Shown here piece by piece: positions 1 to 8,671 of a DNA stretch of 64,000 nt; position 1 is the first letter of the stretch, and every line of letters begins with the position of its first letter. The notes below the pieces were generated by a model. It ran no database searches. It saw only the letters and a list, made by a program, of their open reading frames with translations, and had not been told where the DNA came from. Source of the DNA: Pseudomonadota bacterium (GTDB taxonomy: Bacteria; Pseudomonadota; Gammaproteobacteria; Burkholderiales; Burkholderiaceae_E); contig JAEWFA010000008.1 in NCBI GenBank assembly GCA_023389055.1, forward strand, positions 58,987 to 122,986, given 5' to 3'. The position numbers and the translations under genes were made by a program.

Positions 1-283
1 GCTGCAGCCCAAGCTCGACCGGACCTCGGCGTGGGCGCAGTTCACCGTGCTCTGCGACGACCGTGCGGCAGTGCAGCAGCGGCTTTCGGCTGCCGGGATT
101 CCGACCGCCGTCCACTACCCGATTCCGCTGCACCGGCAGCCGGCCTATGAGGCGTTGTGCGGCAGCGAGGAGTTCGAGGTGGCGTCGGCGCTGGCGCAGC
201 GAGTGATGAGCCTGCCGATGTCGGCGGATCTGTCCGAACAAGACCAGGACCGGGTCGTCGCGGAGATCGCGAAGACCGCGTGA
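1..283 (+). CDS. DegT/DnrJ/EryC1/StrS aminotransferase, C-terminal fragment (WbpE-like)
   Basis: The gene runs in from the left edge (frame begins at base 2) and about 93 C-terminal residues are visible. The segment AAGIPTAVHYPIPLHRQPAY is typical of the PLP sugar aminotransferases of the WbpE/WlbC type, which transaminate UDP-3-oxo-GlcNAcA to the 3-amino sugar. The PLP lysine would lie upstream, outside the window. The TGA stop overlaps the GTG start of the next gene (GTGA), so they are translationally coupled. WbpB and a WbpI-like epimerase in the same locus support a role in 2,3-diamino-uronic acid synthesis. A different sugar substrate cannot be excluded from the fragment. Confidence 0.85.
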   Translation, partial: LQPKLDRTSAWAQFTVLCDDRAAVQQRLSAAGIPTAVHYPIPLHRQPAYEALCGSEEFEVASALAQRVMSLPMSADLSEQDQDRVVAEIAKTA

Positions 284-1506
284 ACATCCTCTACGTCAAC
301 CACTATGCGGGCTCCGTCCGCCACGGCATGGAGTACCGGCCGTTCTACATGGCACGCGAGTGGCGCAAGTCGGGCCACCGCGTCCGGATCGTCGCTGCGT
401 CCCACTCGCATGTAAGAGCGATCCAGCCGCAGGTCGCCGATTCGATCGAGCGCGAAGATATCGCGGGCATCGAGTACTTCTGGCTCCGGACTCCGCCGTA
501 CGTCGGCAATGGCCTCGGCCGCATCCGGAACATGCTCGCCTTCGTCAGCGGACTGTACCGGCACTCGGGGCGGCTGACGGCAGGCCACCGTCCGGATGTC
601 GTGATCGCCTCGTCGACCTATCCGCTGGACATCTTCCCTTGCGCACGAATCGCCCGAAAGGCGGAAGCGCGCCTGGTCTTCGAATTGCACGACCTATGGC
701 CGCTGTCGCCGATGGAACTTGGATCGATGCCGCCCTGGCATCCCTTCATCGTCACGATGCAACGCGGAGAAGACTTCGCCTGCCGCAACGCCGACGCGGT
801 CGTATCGATGCTTCCGAACGCCGAGGAGCACCTCGCGTCGCGCGGCTTGCCGCCGGGCAGGTTCCACTACGTCCCCAACGGAATCGACATCTCCGGCTGG
901 ACGGGGGACAGCGAACCCCTCGCGCAGGATATCCGGGCGAATCTCGAGCGACTGCGGGCCGGGCAGAAGCTGCTCGTCGGCTACGCCGGCGCGCATGGAC
1001 TGGCGAACGCGCTCGAGCACCTCATCGAGGCCGCTCGTCTCACGCGCGGGGAACCGATTGCCTACCTACTCGTTGGACAAGGTCCGGAGAAGGGCAACCT
1101 GCAGAACCGTGCCTTGGCCCTCGGCCTGGACAACATCGTGTTCCTGCCCGCCATCCCGAAGGCCCAGATTCCCGCTTTCCTGCATGAGATGGATGCCTTG
1201 TTCATCGGCCTGCAGCGCAAACCGATCTTCCGGTTTGGAATCAGCCCGAACAAGCTCATGGACTACATGATGGCGGGCAAGCCGGTCATCCACGCGATCG
1301 AGGCAGGCAACGACGTCGTTGTCGACAGCGGCTGCGGTATATCCATTCGCGCCGAGGACGCCGCCGCAATCGCCGACGCGGCACGACGACTGGCCGCGAT
1401 CCGCCCCGACGAGCGAGCCGTGATGGGAGAGCGGGGCAGGCGATTCGTGCTCGAGAACCACGACTATCGCGTTCTTGCGAAGCGCTTTTTGGAAGCAATC
1501 GGCTGA
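280..1506 (+). CDS. GT4 glycosyltransferase, WbuB-like
   Basis: Predicted cytoplasmic glycosyltransferase of 408 residues, the normal length of the WbuB (fucosamine transferase) branch of GT4. The N-terminal NILYVNHYAGS and GMEYRPFYMAREW are hallmarks of that branch. The donor-binding C-terminal domain has FGISPNKLMDYMMAGKPV in place of the usual E-x7-E segment. I chose the GTG at 280 because it overlaps the preceding stop and starts exactly at the conserved N-terminus; the longer upstream frame is arginine-rich and looks non-coding. It probably adds one sugar of the repeat unit on undecaprenyl phosphate. The exact sugar is not readable. Confidence 0.9.
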   Translation: MNILYVNHYAGSVRHGMEYRPFYMAREWRKSGHRVRIVAASHSHVRAIQPQVADSIEREDIAGIEYFWLRTPPYVGNGLGRIRNMLAFVSGLYRHSGRLTAGHRPDVVIASSTYPLDIFPCARIARKAEARLVFELHDLWPLSPMELGSMPPWHPFIVTMQRGEDFACRNADAVVSMLPNAEEHLASRGLPPGRFHYVPNGIDISGWTGDSEPLAQDIRANLERLRAGQKLLVGYAGAHGLANALEHLIEAARLTRGEPIAYLLVGQGPEKGNLQNRALALGLDNIVFLPAIPKAQIPAFLHEMDALFIGLQRKPIFRFGISPNKLMDYMMAGKPVIHAIEAGNDVVVDSGCGISIRAEDAAAIADAARRLAAIRPDERAVMGERGRRFVLENHDYRVLAKRFLEAIG

Positions 1507-2237
1507 TGAAGCGCGAGACCGGCGTCCCAGACGAGCGAGAACGCGCGACGGAACCAGAAGCCGTTGCTGTTCGATACGCGCGCAGAAGCGCCTGCGTCGA
1601 AGACGCGCGCTACGATCCGATGTCCGCGCCGGTCTGCATGAGCCTTCAGGAACGCCATCGGGCGCTCGTCGAACTCCTGCGACTCGCGAAGCTCGAGCCG
1701 GTGGCGCACAAGCGCGTTCTCGAGATCGGGTGTGGCTCGGGATCCAACCTGCTCGAGCTGATCGCACTGGGATTTTCACCGAGGAACCTGGTCGGAAACG
1801 AATTGCTCCCTGACCGGGTGACGATGGCGAGGGAGCGTCTTCCGGCGGCGGTGGAGATACTGTCGGGCGATGCGAGCCGCCTCGAACTCGCTCCGTCCTC
1901 GTTCGACGTCGTGTACCAGTCGACAGTCTTCACGTCGCTCCTCGACCGAGACTTCCAGGAACGGCTTGCCGCGCGAATGTGGGAGTGGACGAGACCGGGC
2001 GGCGGCGTGCTCTGGTATGACTTTACCTTCGACAATCCGTCGAATTCCGACGTTCGCGGTGTCGGCCTGCCGCGGATCCGGGAACTGTTTCCCGACGGGC
2101 GGATCGAAGCTCGCCGAGTGACGCTCGCCCCTCCGATCAATCGTCGGGTCAGTCACATCCACCCGTCGCTCTACACGATCTTCAACCTGCTCCCGTTCCT
2201 GCGCACGCACCTGCTGTGCTGGATCAGCAAACGATGA
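1506..2237 (+). CDS. class I SAM-dependent methyltransferase
   Basis: A 243-residue protein with the glycine-rich SAM-binding motif VLEIGCGSGSNLLEL near residue 70 and a motif II/III region (SFDVVYQSTVFTSL) typical of Rossmann-fold methyltransferases. The ATG overlaps the stop of the glycosyltransferase by one base (TGATG), so it belongs to the same operon. The first 40 residues are charged and poorly conserved in appearance. In this setting it most likely methylates a sugar or an aminosugar intermediate, or caps the glycan. Substrate is inferred from context only. Confidence 0.8.
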   Translation: MKRETGVPDERERATEPEAVAVRYARRSACVEDARYDPMSAPVCMSLQERHRALVELLRLAKLEPVAHKRVLEIGCGSGSNLLELIALGFSPRNLVGNELLPDRVTMARERLPAAVEILSGDASRLELAPSSFDVVYQSTVFTSLLDRDFQERLAARMWEWTRPGGGVLWYDFTFDNPSNSDVRGVGLPRIRELFPDGRIEARRVTLAPPINRRVSHIHPSLYTIFNLLPFLRTHLLCWISKR

Positions 2238-3397
2238 CTCGCCAGATGTCCAAGTTCCTGCCATTCGCACTGCCCGATATTGGCGAAGCCGAGATCGCCG
2301 AAGTCGTCGACTCGCTGCGGTCCGGCTGGATCACCACGGGCCCGAAGACAAAGCGCTTCGAGGAGGACTTCGCCACGTTCCTTGGAGGAGGCGTCGAGGC
2401 CATCGCCGTGAACTCGGCCACCGCAGGGTTGCATCTCGCGCTCGACGCGATCGGACTCGGTCCAGGCGACGAAGTCGTCACGACGACGCACACCTTCACC
2501 GCGACGGCGGAGGTGATCCGATACATGGGGGCGGACCCGGTCTTCGTGGACATCGACCCGCAGACAATGTGCATCGATCCCGGGCTCGTCGCGCGCGCGA
2601 TCACGCCGCACACGAAGGCCATCCTTCCGGTGCACTACGCGGGCCGTGCCTGCGAGATGTCCGAGCTGACGGACATCGCCCGTCGGCATGGCTTGCGCGT
2701 CGTCGAAGACGCTGCACACGCACTGCCGACGACCTGCGGCGGAAAGCTGGTCGGCACGCTCGACAGTGACGCCACCGTCTTCAGCTTCTATGCGACGAAG
2801 ACGCTCGCGACGGGCGAGGGCGGGATGCTGGTGACGCACGACGCCGACATCGCGCGCCGTGCGCGCGTCATGCGCCTTCACGGGATCGACCGCGACGCGT
2901 TCGACCGATATGTGTCCAAGAAGCCGGCGTGGAACTACGAGGTGGTCGCTCCCGGCTTCAAGTACAACCTCACAGACATCGCCGCCTCGCTCGGCATCCA
3001 CCAGCTTGCGCGCGTGCGCCGCTTCCAGGAGCGGCGCAGCGCGATAGCCGCGCGCTACCGCGAGGAGCTGTCCGGACTTCCCCTGATCGCTCCTCCGCAT
3101 GCCTCCCGCGGCGATCTACATGCCTGGCACCTCTACGTGATCCGGCTCACGGGCAGTGCGCCGATCTCACGCGATGAATTCATCGAGCGCATGGCAGAAC
3201 TCGGCATCGGGTGCAGCGTGCACTTCATCCCGCTGCATCTGCACCCGTATTGGCGCGACACCTACCGGCTGACGCCAGCGCAGTTTCCCCATTCCCAGCA
3301 GGCGTTCGAGGCCTCGGTCAGCCTTCCGATCTACACGCGCATGACGGACGACGACCAGACGAGGGTGATCGAGGCTGTCCGTACGCTGCTCCAATGA
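2234..3397 (+). CDS. DegT/DnrJ/EryC1/StrS aminotransferase
   Basis: Full-length PLP-dependent nucleotide-sugar aminotransferase of 387 residues. The internal aldimine lysine lies in FYATKTLATGEGG near residue 189, and the N-terminus DSLRSGWITTGPKTKRFE is the usual substrate-binding opening of the ArnB/PseC group. An in-frame ATG lies 18 bases further up, but the ATG at 2234 gives a 4-base ATGA overlap with the methyltransferase, the spacing used throughout this operon. It probably makes a 4-amino sugar from a 4-keto intermediate. It is distinct from the fragment at the left edge, so the glycan probably has two kinds of amino sugar. Confidence 0.88.
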   Translation: MTRQMSKFLPFALPDIGEAEIAEVVDSLRSGWITTGPKTKRFEEDFATFLGGGVEAIAVNSATAGLHLALDAIGLGPGDEVVTTTHTFTATAEVIRYMGADPVFVDIDPQTMCIDPGLVARAITPHTKAILPVHYAGRACEMSELTDIARRHGLRVVEDAAHALPTTCGGKLVGTLDSDATVFSFYATKTLATGEGGMLVTHDADIARRARVMRLHGIDRDAFDRYVSKKPAWNYEVVAPGFKYNLTDIAASLGIHQLARVRRFQERRSAIAARYREELSGLPLIAPPHASRGDLHAWHLYVIRLTGSAPISRDEFIERMAELGIGCSVHFIPLHLHPYWRDTYRLTPAQFPHSQQAFEASVSLPIYTRMTDDDQTRVIEAVRTLLQ

Positions 3398-3987
3398 GCA
3401 AGCGCCTGTTCGACCTGGTCCTCGCGGGTCTGGGGCTGATCGCATTGGCACCGGTGTTTGCGGCGATCGCCGTGTGGATCAAGCTGGATTCGCCGGGACC
3501 GGTGTTCTTCCGGCAGGTCCGCGTCGGCCGGCACGGCAAGCCCTTCCGCATCCACAAGTTCCGGACGATGGTGTCCTGTTCCGATCCCGCCCAGCTGCAG
3601 ATAACGGTCGGCGACGACAATCGCATCACGCACAGCGGACGCATGCTCCGCAGGTTCAAGCTGGACGAACTCGCACAACTCGTCGACGTCGTGCTCGGGA
3701 CCATGAGCCTCGTCGGTCCGCGGCCCGAAGTGCCGAAGTACGTTGCCTTGTACCCGGCGAGCATGCGCGACGTCGTGCTGTCGGTGAAGCCGGGGATCAC
3801 CGATCCCGCCTCGATTCGATTCCGCAACGAGAGCGAGATTCTGGCGCAGGCGGCGGACCCCGAGCGGGAGTATGTCGAGACGATCCTACCGGTGAAGCTA
3901 CGACACTACGTTCAGTACGTGAACACGCGCACGCTAGTGGGCGACCTGGGGATCATTCTCAAGACGCTCGGCGTCGTCGTCTGCTAG
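3394..3987 (+). CDS. bacterial sugar transferase (PglC-type initiating phosphoglycosyl transferase)
   Basis: A 197-residue member of the small monotopic phosphoglycosyl transferases, the minimal form without a multi-span N-terminal domain. It has one re-entrant membrane helix (residues about 7-27), then PGPVFFRQVRVGRHGKPF, HKFRTMV, the catalytic Asp-Glu dyad in FKLDELAQL, and GPRPEVP. It should transfer a phosphosugar from UDP-sugar to undecaprenyl phosphate and so start the repeat unit. The ATG overlaps the previous stop (ATGA). The 3' end runs 54 bases into the oppositely transcribed epimerase gene, tail to tail. Confidence 0.92.
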   Translation: MSKRLFDLVLAGLGLIALAPVFAAIAVWIKLDSPGPVFFRQVRVGRHGKPFRIHKFRTMVSCSDPAQLQITVGDDNRITHSGRMLRRFKLDELAQLVDVVLGTMSLVGPRPEVPKYVALYPASMRDVVLSVKPGITDPASIRFRNESEILAQAADPEREYVETILPVKLRHYVQYVNTRTLVGDLGIILKTLGVVVC

Positions 3988-5040
3988 GCGGGCGGCAATC
4001 CTCTCGGCGGAATCGCCCGACCCGTACGGCGCAATCGACGCCCCGTCGGTGCCCACTGCAGTAATCATCGCGTCGGCGACGGCGCGCGCATCTGAGGGAG
4101 GCACGAGCCGGTTCCAGCCTGCTTCGACCAACTCGACCCACTCCGTCTCGTCGCGAAGCGTCGCGCAGGGGACGCGATGGAAGAACGCCTCCTTCTGCAC
4201 GCCCCCCGAATCCGTAGCGATCAGGCAGGCGTGCTTCTCGAGCATGACCATGTCGAGATAGCCGACCGGTTCGATCACCAGCACGTTCTCGGGAATGCGA
4301 AGCCCGAAGCGCTCGATCCGGGCCCTCGCCCGCGGGTGCATCGGCAGTACCAGCTTCCCGCCGTACTTCGCGAAGCCATCCAGGATGACGGAAAGGCGGG
4401 TCGGCTCGTCTGTGTTCTCCGCCCGATGAACCGTCGCAAGTGCGTAGTCCTTCGGCCGCAGCGACAGGTGATCGAGGATTCCGCTAGTCCGATCGGCCTT
4501 TGCTCCGTAGAAGAGCGCCGCGTCGTACATCACGTCGCCGACCTGGGCGACGCGCGCCCCTGCGATCCCTTCGGCAGCGAGATTGCGCACGGCTGTTTGC
4601 GTGGGTGCAAAAAGCAGACTCGAAGCGTGATCGGTAAGGACCCTGTTGATCTCCTCGGGCATCCGACGATTGAATGAGCGAAGGCCGGCCTCGACGTGCG
4701 CGATCGGGACGTGCAACTTTGCGGCGGCAATCGCGCCGGCGAGCGTCGAATCGGTGTCGCCGTACACGAGTACCGCACGCGGCGACAACTCGAGGAGAAC
4801 CGATTCAATCCGCTCGATCATCCGCCCGGTGTTCTGTCCGTGCGTTCCGCCCCCGATGCCCAGGTGTCTGGACGGCGCGGGCATTTCGAGTTCGTCGAAG
4901 AACACCTGGGACATGTTCGCGTCGAAGTGCTGCCCGGTGTGGACGATTGCCTCGTCGACGCCTCGTTCAAGCAGCGCTCGCGAAACAACGGCGGCCTTGA
5001 CGAATTGTGGGCGTGCGCCGACGACAGTTACGAGACGCAT
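3934..5040 (-). CDS. non-hydrolysing UDP-N-acetylglucosamine 2-epimerase family, WbpI-like
   Basis: A 368-residue cytoplasmic epimerase of the WecB/WbpI family. Conserved pieces are GARPQFVKAA, HTGQHFDANMS, YGDTDSTLAGA, HVEAGLRSFNRRMPEEINR and TVHRAENTDEP, covering the known catalytic Asp/Glu/His positions. The N-terminus and the HFD variant of the HTGQH motif look closer to WbpI/WlbD, which epimerise UDP-2,3-diacetamido-glucuronate to the manno form, than to classical WecB. WbpB in the same operon agrees. It is the last gene of the long minus-strand operon and overlaps the upstream glycosyltransferase gene by 13 bases. A second family member is at 19274. Confidence 0.87.
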   Translation of the reverse strand: MRLVTVVGARPQFVKAAVVSRALLERGVDEAIVHTGQHFDANMSQVFFDELEMPAPSRHLGIGGGTHGQNTGRMIERIESVLLELSPRAVLVYGDTDSTLAGAIAAAKLHVPIAHVEAGLRSFNRRMPEEINRVLTDHASSLLFAPTQTAVRNLAAEGIAGARVAQVGDVMYDAALFYGAKADRTSGILDHLSLRPKDYALATVHRAENTDEPTRLSVILDGFAKYGGKLVLPMHPRARARIERFGLRIPENVLVIEPVGYLDMVMLEKHACLIATDSGGVQKEAFFHRVPCATLRDETEWVELVEAGWNRLVPPSDARAVADAMITAVGTDGASIAPYGSGDSAERIAARLADDDAERLENDPQVAH

Positions 5041-6158
5041 GCCAGAGGCTCGTGCGCAAGAAGCGAGTCGTACAGTTCGAGCAGCTTCCGCTCCTCGATG
5101 GACCAGTTGTAATGGTCCCGGACTGCGGTTCGCCCTTTGTCGCCCATCTCGCGAACCAATGCCGGGGCACTCGCGAGCAGGTCGATGGCGCGGGCGATCT
5201 GTTCGGGGCTATCTGGATCGACACAGATCCCGCATTCGCTCTTCAGCACGATGTCGCGCCACAACGGAAAGTCCGATGCGACGACGGGAACACCCGCGCT
5301 CATGTACTCGAACATCTTGATCGGCAGCGAATCGACGAAGTTCGGCGAGGCCCGGAGCGTGACGAGCCCGGCAAAGCAGCTCGACAGGACATCCCGCACA
5401 CCGGCTCTGTCGAGAAAGCCCAACTCATCCACTCGCATCCAGCCACCCTCGCGCCGAACCTCGGCGGACACCTTCGCCTCCGCGAAGACGCCGCACAGCT
5501 TCAGACGCGCCTGCGATTTCACCATCCCCATGGCGGAAACGATCGCGCGTATCCCTCGCATCTCGGAGATTCCACCGATGTAGCAGACGTCGCGCCGGGA
5601 ACCCGAGAGAGCCGCGTCAGTCTCGAGTTCGCCCGGGAGAGGAAAGTTGCTGATGTTCACGACGTTGCCATGGATCGTGCTGAACTTATCGCAAATGGCC
5701 GGCGTTGCCGCGACGATCGCATCAAAGCGGCGGCACGCCCAGCGTTCGAAAATGGCAAACGTCCGCGAAACGAAGCGCCGAACGGTTGGAGCAAGATAAT
5801 GCTTGCCCAAGATCTGAAGCGGGACGTCCTCGTGTGCGTCGAACACCACCCGCTTCCCCATCCTCCTTAACTGCAACCCCGCCGGAATCAACTCGGGGTC
5901 GTGCAGGTGAAAGAGATCAGCGTCGAGAGCGCGCGCGGCCTCACGAACCCGGCGAGTCGTGCGCACCATGCGGTTCACTCGTCCCCCCGATACACCGACG
6001 TCGAATATCTGGACGCCATCGCGATTCTCGTTTCCCAAGCCGTCCGCGACAACGAGCAAGACTTCGTAACCGGCCCGCGCGAGGGACCTGCACTCCTTGA
6101 GGAAAATCCTCGTGTCGTAGCGCGAGTGAACCGAAGTCAAATGGGCGATTCGAGTCAT
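5028..6158 (-). CDS. GT4-type glycosyltransferase
   Basis: A 376-residue two-domain glycosyltransferase. The N-terminus has HLTSVHSRYDTRIFLKECRS, an opening common in polysaccharide-locus GT4 enzymes. The acceptor domain contains DLFHLHDPELIPAG and VVFDAHEDVPLQ. The donor domain carries PIKMFEYMSAGVPVVASD, where the Glu of EYM is the usual nucleotide-sugar contact. It overlaps the epimerase gene downstream by 13 bases and follows the wbpG gene by 16 bases. It probably extends the lipid-linked repeat; linkage and sugar are unknown. Confidence 0.88.
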   Translation of the reverse strand: MTRIAHLTSVHSRYDTRIFLKECRSLARAGYEVLLVVADGLGNENRDGVQIFDVGVSGGRVNRMVRTTRRVREAARALDADLFHLHDPELIPAGLQLRRMGKRVVFDAHEDVPLQILGKHYLAPTVRRFVSRTFAIFERWACRRFDAIVAATPAICDKFSTIHGNVVNISNFPLPGELETDAALSGSRRDVCYIGGISEMRGIRAIVSAMGMVKSQARLKLCGVFAEAKVSAEVRREGGWMRVDELGFLDRAGVRDVLSSCFAGLVTLRASPNFVDSLPIKMFEYMSAGVPVVASDFPLWRDIVLKSECGICVDPDSPEQIARAIDLLASAPALVREMGDKGRTAVRDHYNWSIEERKLLELYDSLLAHEPLACVS

Positions 6159-6174
6159 TCCTAAGAATCGCGCC

Positions 6175-7329
6175 TCACGAATAGACCTTGATCCGCCGGC
6201 CGATGGACGCCTCGGCGAACGCCTGAACGCGCTTCAGCATGCGATAGCGGGCGTCCCAAGTGGGAAAGTCAGTGTAGTGGTGCGACGGCGCGCGCATGAA
6301 TTCGTCGAACTGCGCACGCGTGATTCGCAGCTTCTTGCAGAAGTACGAGATATCGAGCTCGAGTTCGGCGGGGTCGTAGAGCGGCTCTCGCAGTTGCTCG
6401 AGCGCTTCCTCGCGTGTCAGCTGACCCGAAACGACCAGGCTCGAGAGGTGCGGACGTCTCTTGTCGAACCCGAACTTGACTGGGAGGTAGTAGTTCTGGA
6501 ACAGCTTGGTGAACAGCGACTCTCCATGCTTGCGCCCGTACGATCGCCACCCGATCGCCGTCTCGAGTTCGCGGATGGCGCTGGCCTTGTCGTAGGGCAT
6601 GTAGTTCAGTGGCCGCACGGTACGCATCTTCTTCGCCAGCGGATACAGGATGTAGTAGTCGAAGAAGCTGATCGTCCTGTATTGACGCAGCGGGCGCTCG
6701 CCGAACCGTCGGTGGATTGCCTTGAGATTCACCGCATCCATCGCGCTTCCGTGCCAGGCCTTCGGGAAGATCCCTTCGGTGGCGATATTGCCGCCGGAGA
6801 GGATGTAACGGATCCGATTGCTGGTCGCAAAGTGATACAGACTGGCGAAGAACACGTGATCTTGCGGAACGTCCTGGTTGGCCACGCCCGATCGAAGGTA
6901 CGCCAGCTGCAAATCGCGCATTTCCTCCCAGTCGACGACGTGTGTGTGCAGGTCGTAGTTGCAGTGGCGCACTACCTTCTCGATATTCCCGACGGCCAGT
7001 TCGCTGTTCCACCCCGCATCGACGTGCACGACGAGAGGACGAAGCCCCTGTTCGCGCACCTTCAATGCGAGATAGGAACTGTCAACGCCGCCGCTCAGTC
7101 CGATGATGCAGTCGTATTCGCTGCCATGACCGGCCGCCTTGATCTCCCCGCAGGTCGCCGCCCAACGGCGTGTGCCCTCCTCGTTGGGAAACCAGTCCTT
7201 CGTGGTCACCGCGTCGAAATGCCGACAGTGATTGCATACGCCCTTATCGTCGAAGACGATGTCAGGGTCGCTGGTGTCCATGACGCAGCGGGTACAGACG
7301 CGCGATTGGCGTGTCGTTGGAAGATTCAT
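6175..7329 (-). CDS. wbpG: N-acetyl sugar amidotransferase (WbpG family)
   Basis: A 384-residue ATP-PPi (PP-loop) enzyme. An N-terminal zinc ribbon is suggested by CTRCVMD and CNHCRHFD; the PP-loop is GLSGGVDSSYLAL near residue 77. WbpG family members work with a dedicated HisH2-HisF2 pair that supplies ammonia from glutamine, and put nitrogen on a sugar N-acetyl or carboxylate group to give acetamidino or uronamide sugars. Both partners are encoded upstream in the same operon (9418 and 8668), separated only by the wzy gene. Length and motifs are complete. The product group, amidine or amide, cannot be told from sequence alone. Confidence 0.92.
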   Translation of the reverse strand: MNLPTTRQSRVCTRCVMDTSDPDIVFDDKGVCNHCRHFDAVTTKDWFPNEEGTRRWAATCGEIKAAGHGSEYDCIIGLSGGVDSSYLALKVREQGLRPLVVHVDAGWNSELAVGNIEKVVRHCNYDLHTHVVDWEEMRDLQLAYLRSGVANQDVPQDHVFFASLYHFATSNRIRYILSGGNIATEGIFPKAWHGSAMDAVNLKAIHRRFGERPLRQYRTISFFDYYILYPLAKKMRTVRPLNYMPYDKASAIRELETAIGWRSYGRKHGESLFTKLFQNYYLPVKFGFDKRRPHLSSLVVSGQLTREEALEQLREPLYDPAELELDISYFCKKLRITRAQFDEFMRAPSHHYTDFPTWDARYRMLKRVQAFAEASIGRRIKVYS

Positions 7330-7366
7330 GCTTCGACTCGTTCAATAGGGCGGAGCGGCCTGGGCC

Positions 7367-8671
7367 TCAACCCACGGGCAGACGCCCTGGCTCGATCCTG
7401 CGTCTTCTCAGCAAGGAAGCGAGGACGATGACGGCAGCCACGCCCGAAGACAGAAGGGCGGTAGTCGCCGCCTGTTCGACAAGCAGGATTGCGTAGAGAA
7501 AGCCCGCGAAAAGCATCCCCGGACTGTTTCGAGACCGAAAGACGGCGTCCAGATAGCCGAAGACGACGACCACAACAACCATTGCGAACAGATAGGCCGG
7601 CACGCCTCCGGAAGCCAACGCGTATACGAATGCGTTCGTGTTCGCGTTCGTTCCCTTCGTTCCGAGGTACCACTCGCCCACGAAGAACGTGATCCCGAGG
7701 GACGTGTCCTTGCCGGACAGTGCTGACCACTCCGAGAACATGTCCTGGAAGAGGAAATCGAAGAAATTAGCCAGTACGAAAGGCGGCACCGCCAGTACAC
7801 GCCGGAGAAAGTAGTCCGACACGACGGAATATCCGAAGTAGCTGTATTCCACATACGAGACAAATAGCATTCCCCAAAGCATGCCAAAGACGACGACCGG
7901 AAATCGTCCGACCCAGCCTTTGCGGACAGCAACCCCGATCAACCATGCGAGCGCAACATAGAACACCGGTGCTTTGAGCCCTAACACATAGAAGAATGCA
8001 AGCGCGCTCGCGAGCGCAATCGCGGGCATGGCGCGCTGGCGCAGGAGACCGCCGACGAATGCCGCAAGGGGTGCCAGTCCGTTGACGACCGCGGCGTTCA
8101 CGTACGCGGCAAGGTGTCCGGCCGGAAATGCTTCGCGTCCCTCCATACGTCGCTCGTACGAACTGGCAAGGTCGATACCGGCCGAGGAAGGCGCATGCAT
8201 GACCGCATAGGTGACCCCACCGATGCAGATCAGCGCGATCATCCCTTCGACGGCCAGAGGCGGTAGCAGCGCCGGCAGGCGCAGCGCCGGCACAGCGCGG
8301 GAAACGAGTAGGACAACGACGACTGGAATCACCAGCACCGAGAAATTCAGCGCGTACTCCGCGACCCGCACGGGACCGTGGATCGAATGCAGCGCCGCGT
8401 ACGGCACGATCACGAACAGGCCAAACAGGAGCGAGAGAAAATCCGATGGGCGCTCGATGCGCGTCGGCATCAGGATTGCCGCCACAATTACGGAAATGAC
8501 GAGCAGCGAGAGATGAGACGGTTCGAGTCCGACCGCGACGTAGCCGAGGTACGCATTCGCCTCTGCGAGTTGCGCATCGTACAGCAGCAGGATTGCGAAG
8601 GCGAAGAAGAGCAGGTTTGCAACGAGTAGTGCGCGCGCGAACACCTCCTCCTTGACGAAGCGTTCGTTCAC
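7367..8671 (-). CDS. O-antigen polymerase-like integral membrane protein (Wzy candidate)
   Basis: A 434-residue hydrophobic protein with about ten to twelve predicted membrane segments, several of them long Val/Leu/Ala runs, and a large loop rich in aromatic and polar residues near residues 245-330 (FLRRVLAVPPF, FLFQDMFSEWSA). That profile, and a position between HisF2 and WbpG in a locus with Wzx and Wzz, fit a Wzy polymerase joining repeat units on the periplasmic face. Wzy proteins share almost no sequence, so the call rests on topology and context. Its ATG overlaps the hisF2 stop. Confidence 0.75.
   Translation of the reverse strand: MNERFVKEEVFARALLVANLLFFAFAILLLYDAQLAEANAYLGYVAVGLEPSHLSLLVISVIVAAILMPTRIERPSDFLSLLFGLFVIVPYAALHSIHGPVRVAEYALNFSVLVIPVVVVLLVSRAVPALRLPALLPPLAVEGMIALICIGGVTYAVMHAPSSAGIDLASSYERRMEGREAFPAGHLAAYVNAAVVNGLAPLAAFVGGLLRQRAMPAIALASALAFFYVLGLKAPVFYVALAWLIGVAVRKGWVGRFPVVVFGMLWGMLFVSYVEYSYFGYSVVSDYFLRRVLAVPPFVLANFFDFLFQDMFSEWSALSGKDTSLGITFFVGEWYLGTKGTNANTNAFVYALASGGVPAYLFAMVVVVVVFGYLDAVFRSRNSPGMLFAGFLYAILLVEQAATTALLSSGVAAVIVLASLLRRRRIEPGRLPVG

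Noticed and set aside
157..279. Longer N-terminus for the first glycosyltransferase
   Set aside because: The extension overlaps the aminotransferase gene, is Arg/Gly-rich, and the GTG at 280 starts at the conserved family N-terminus.
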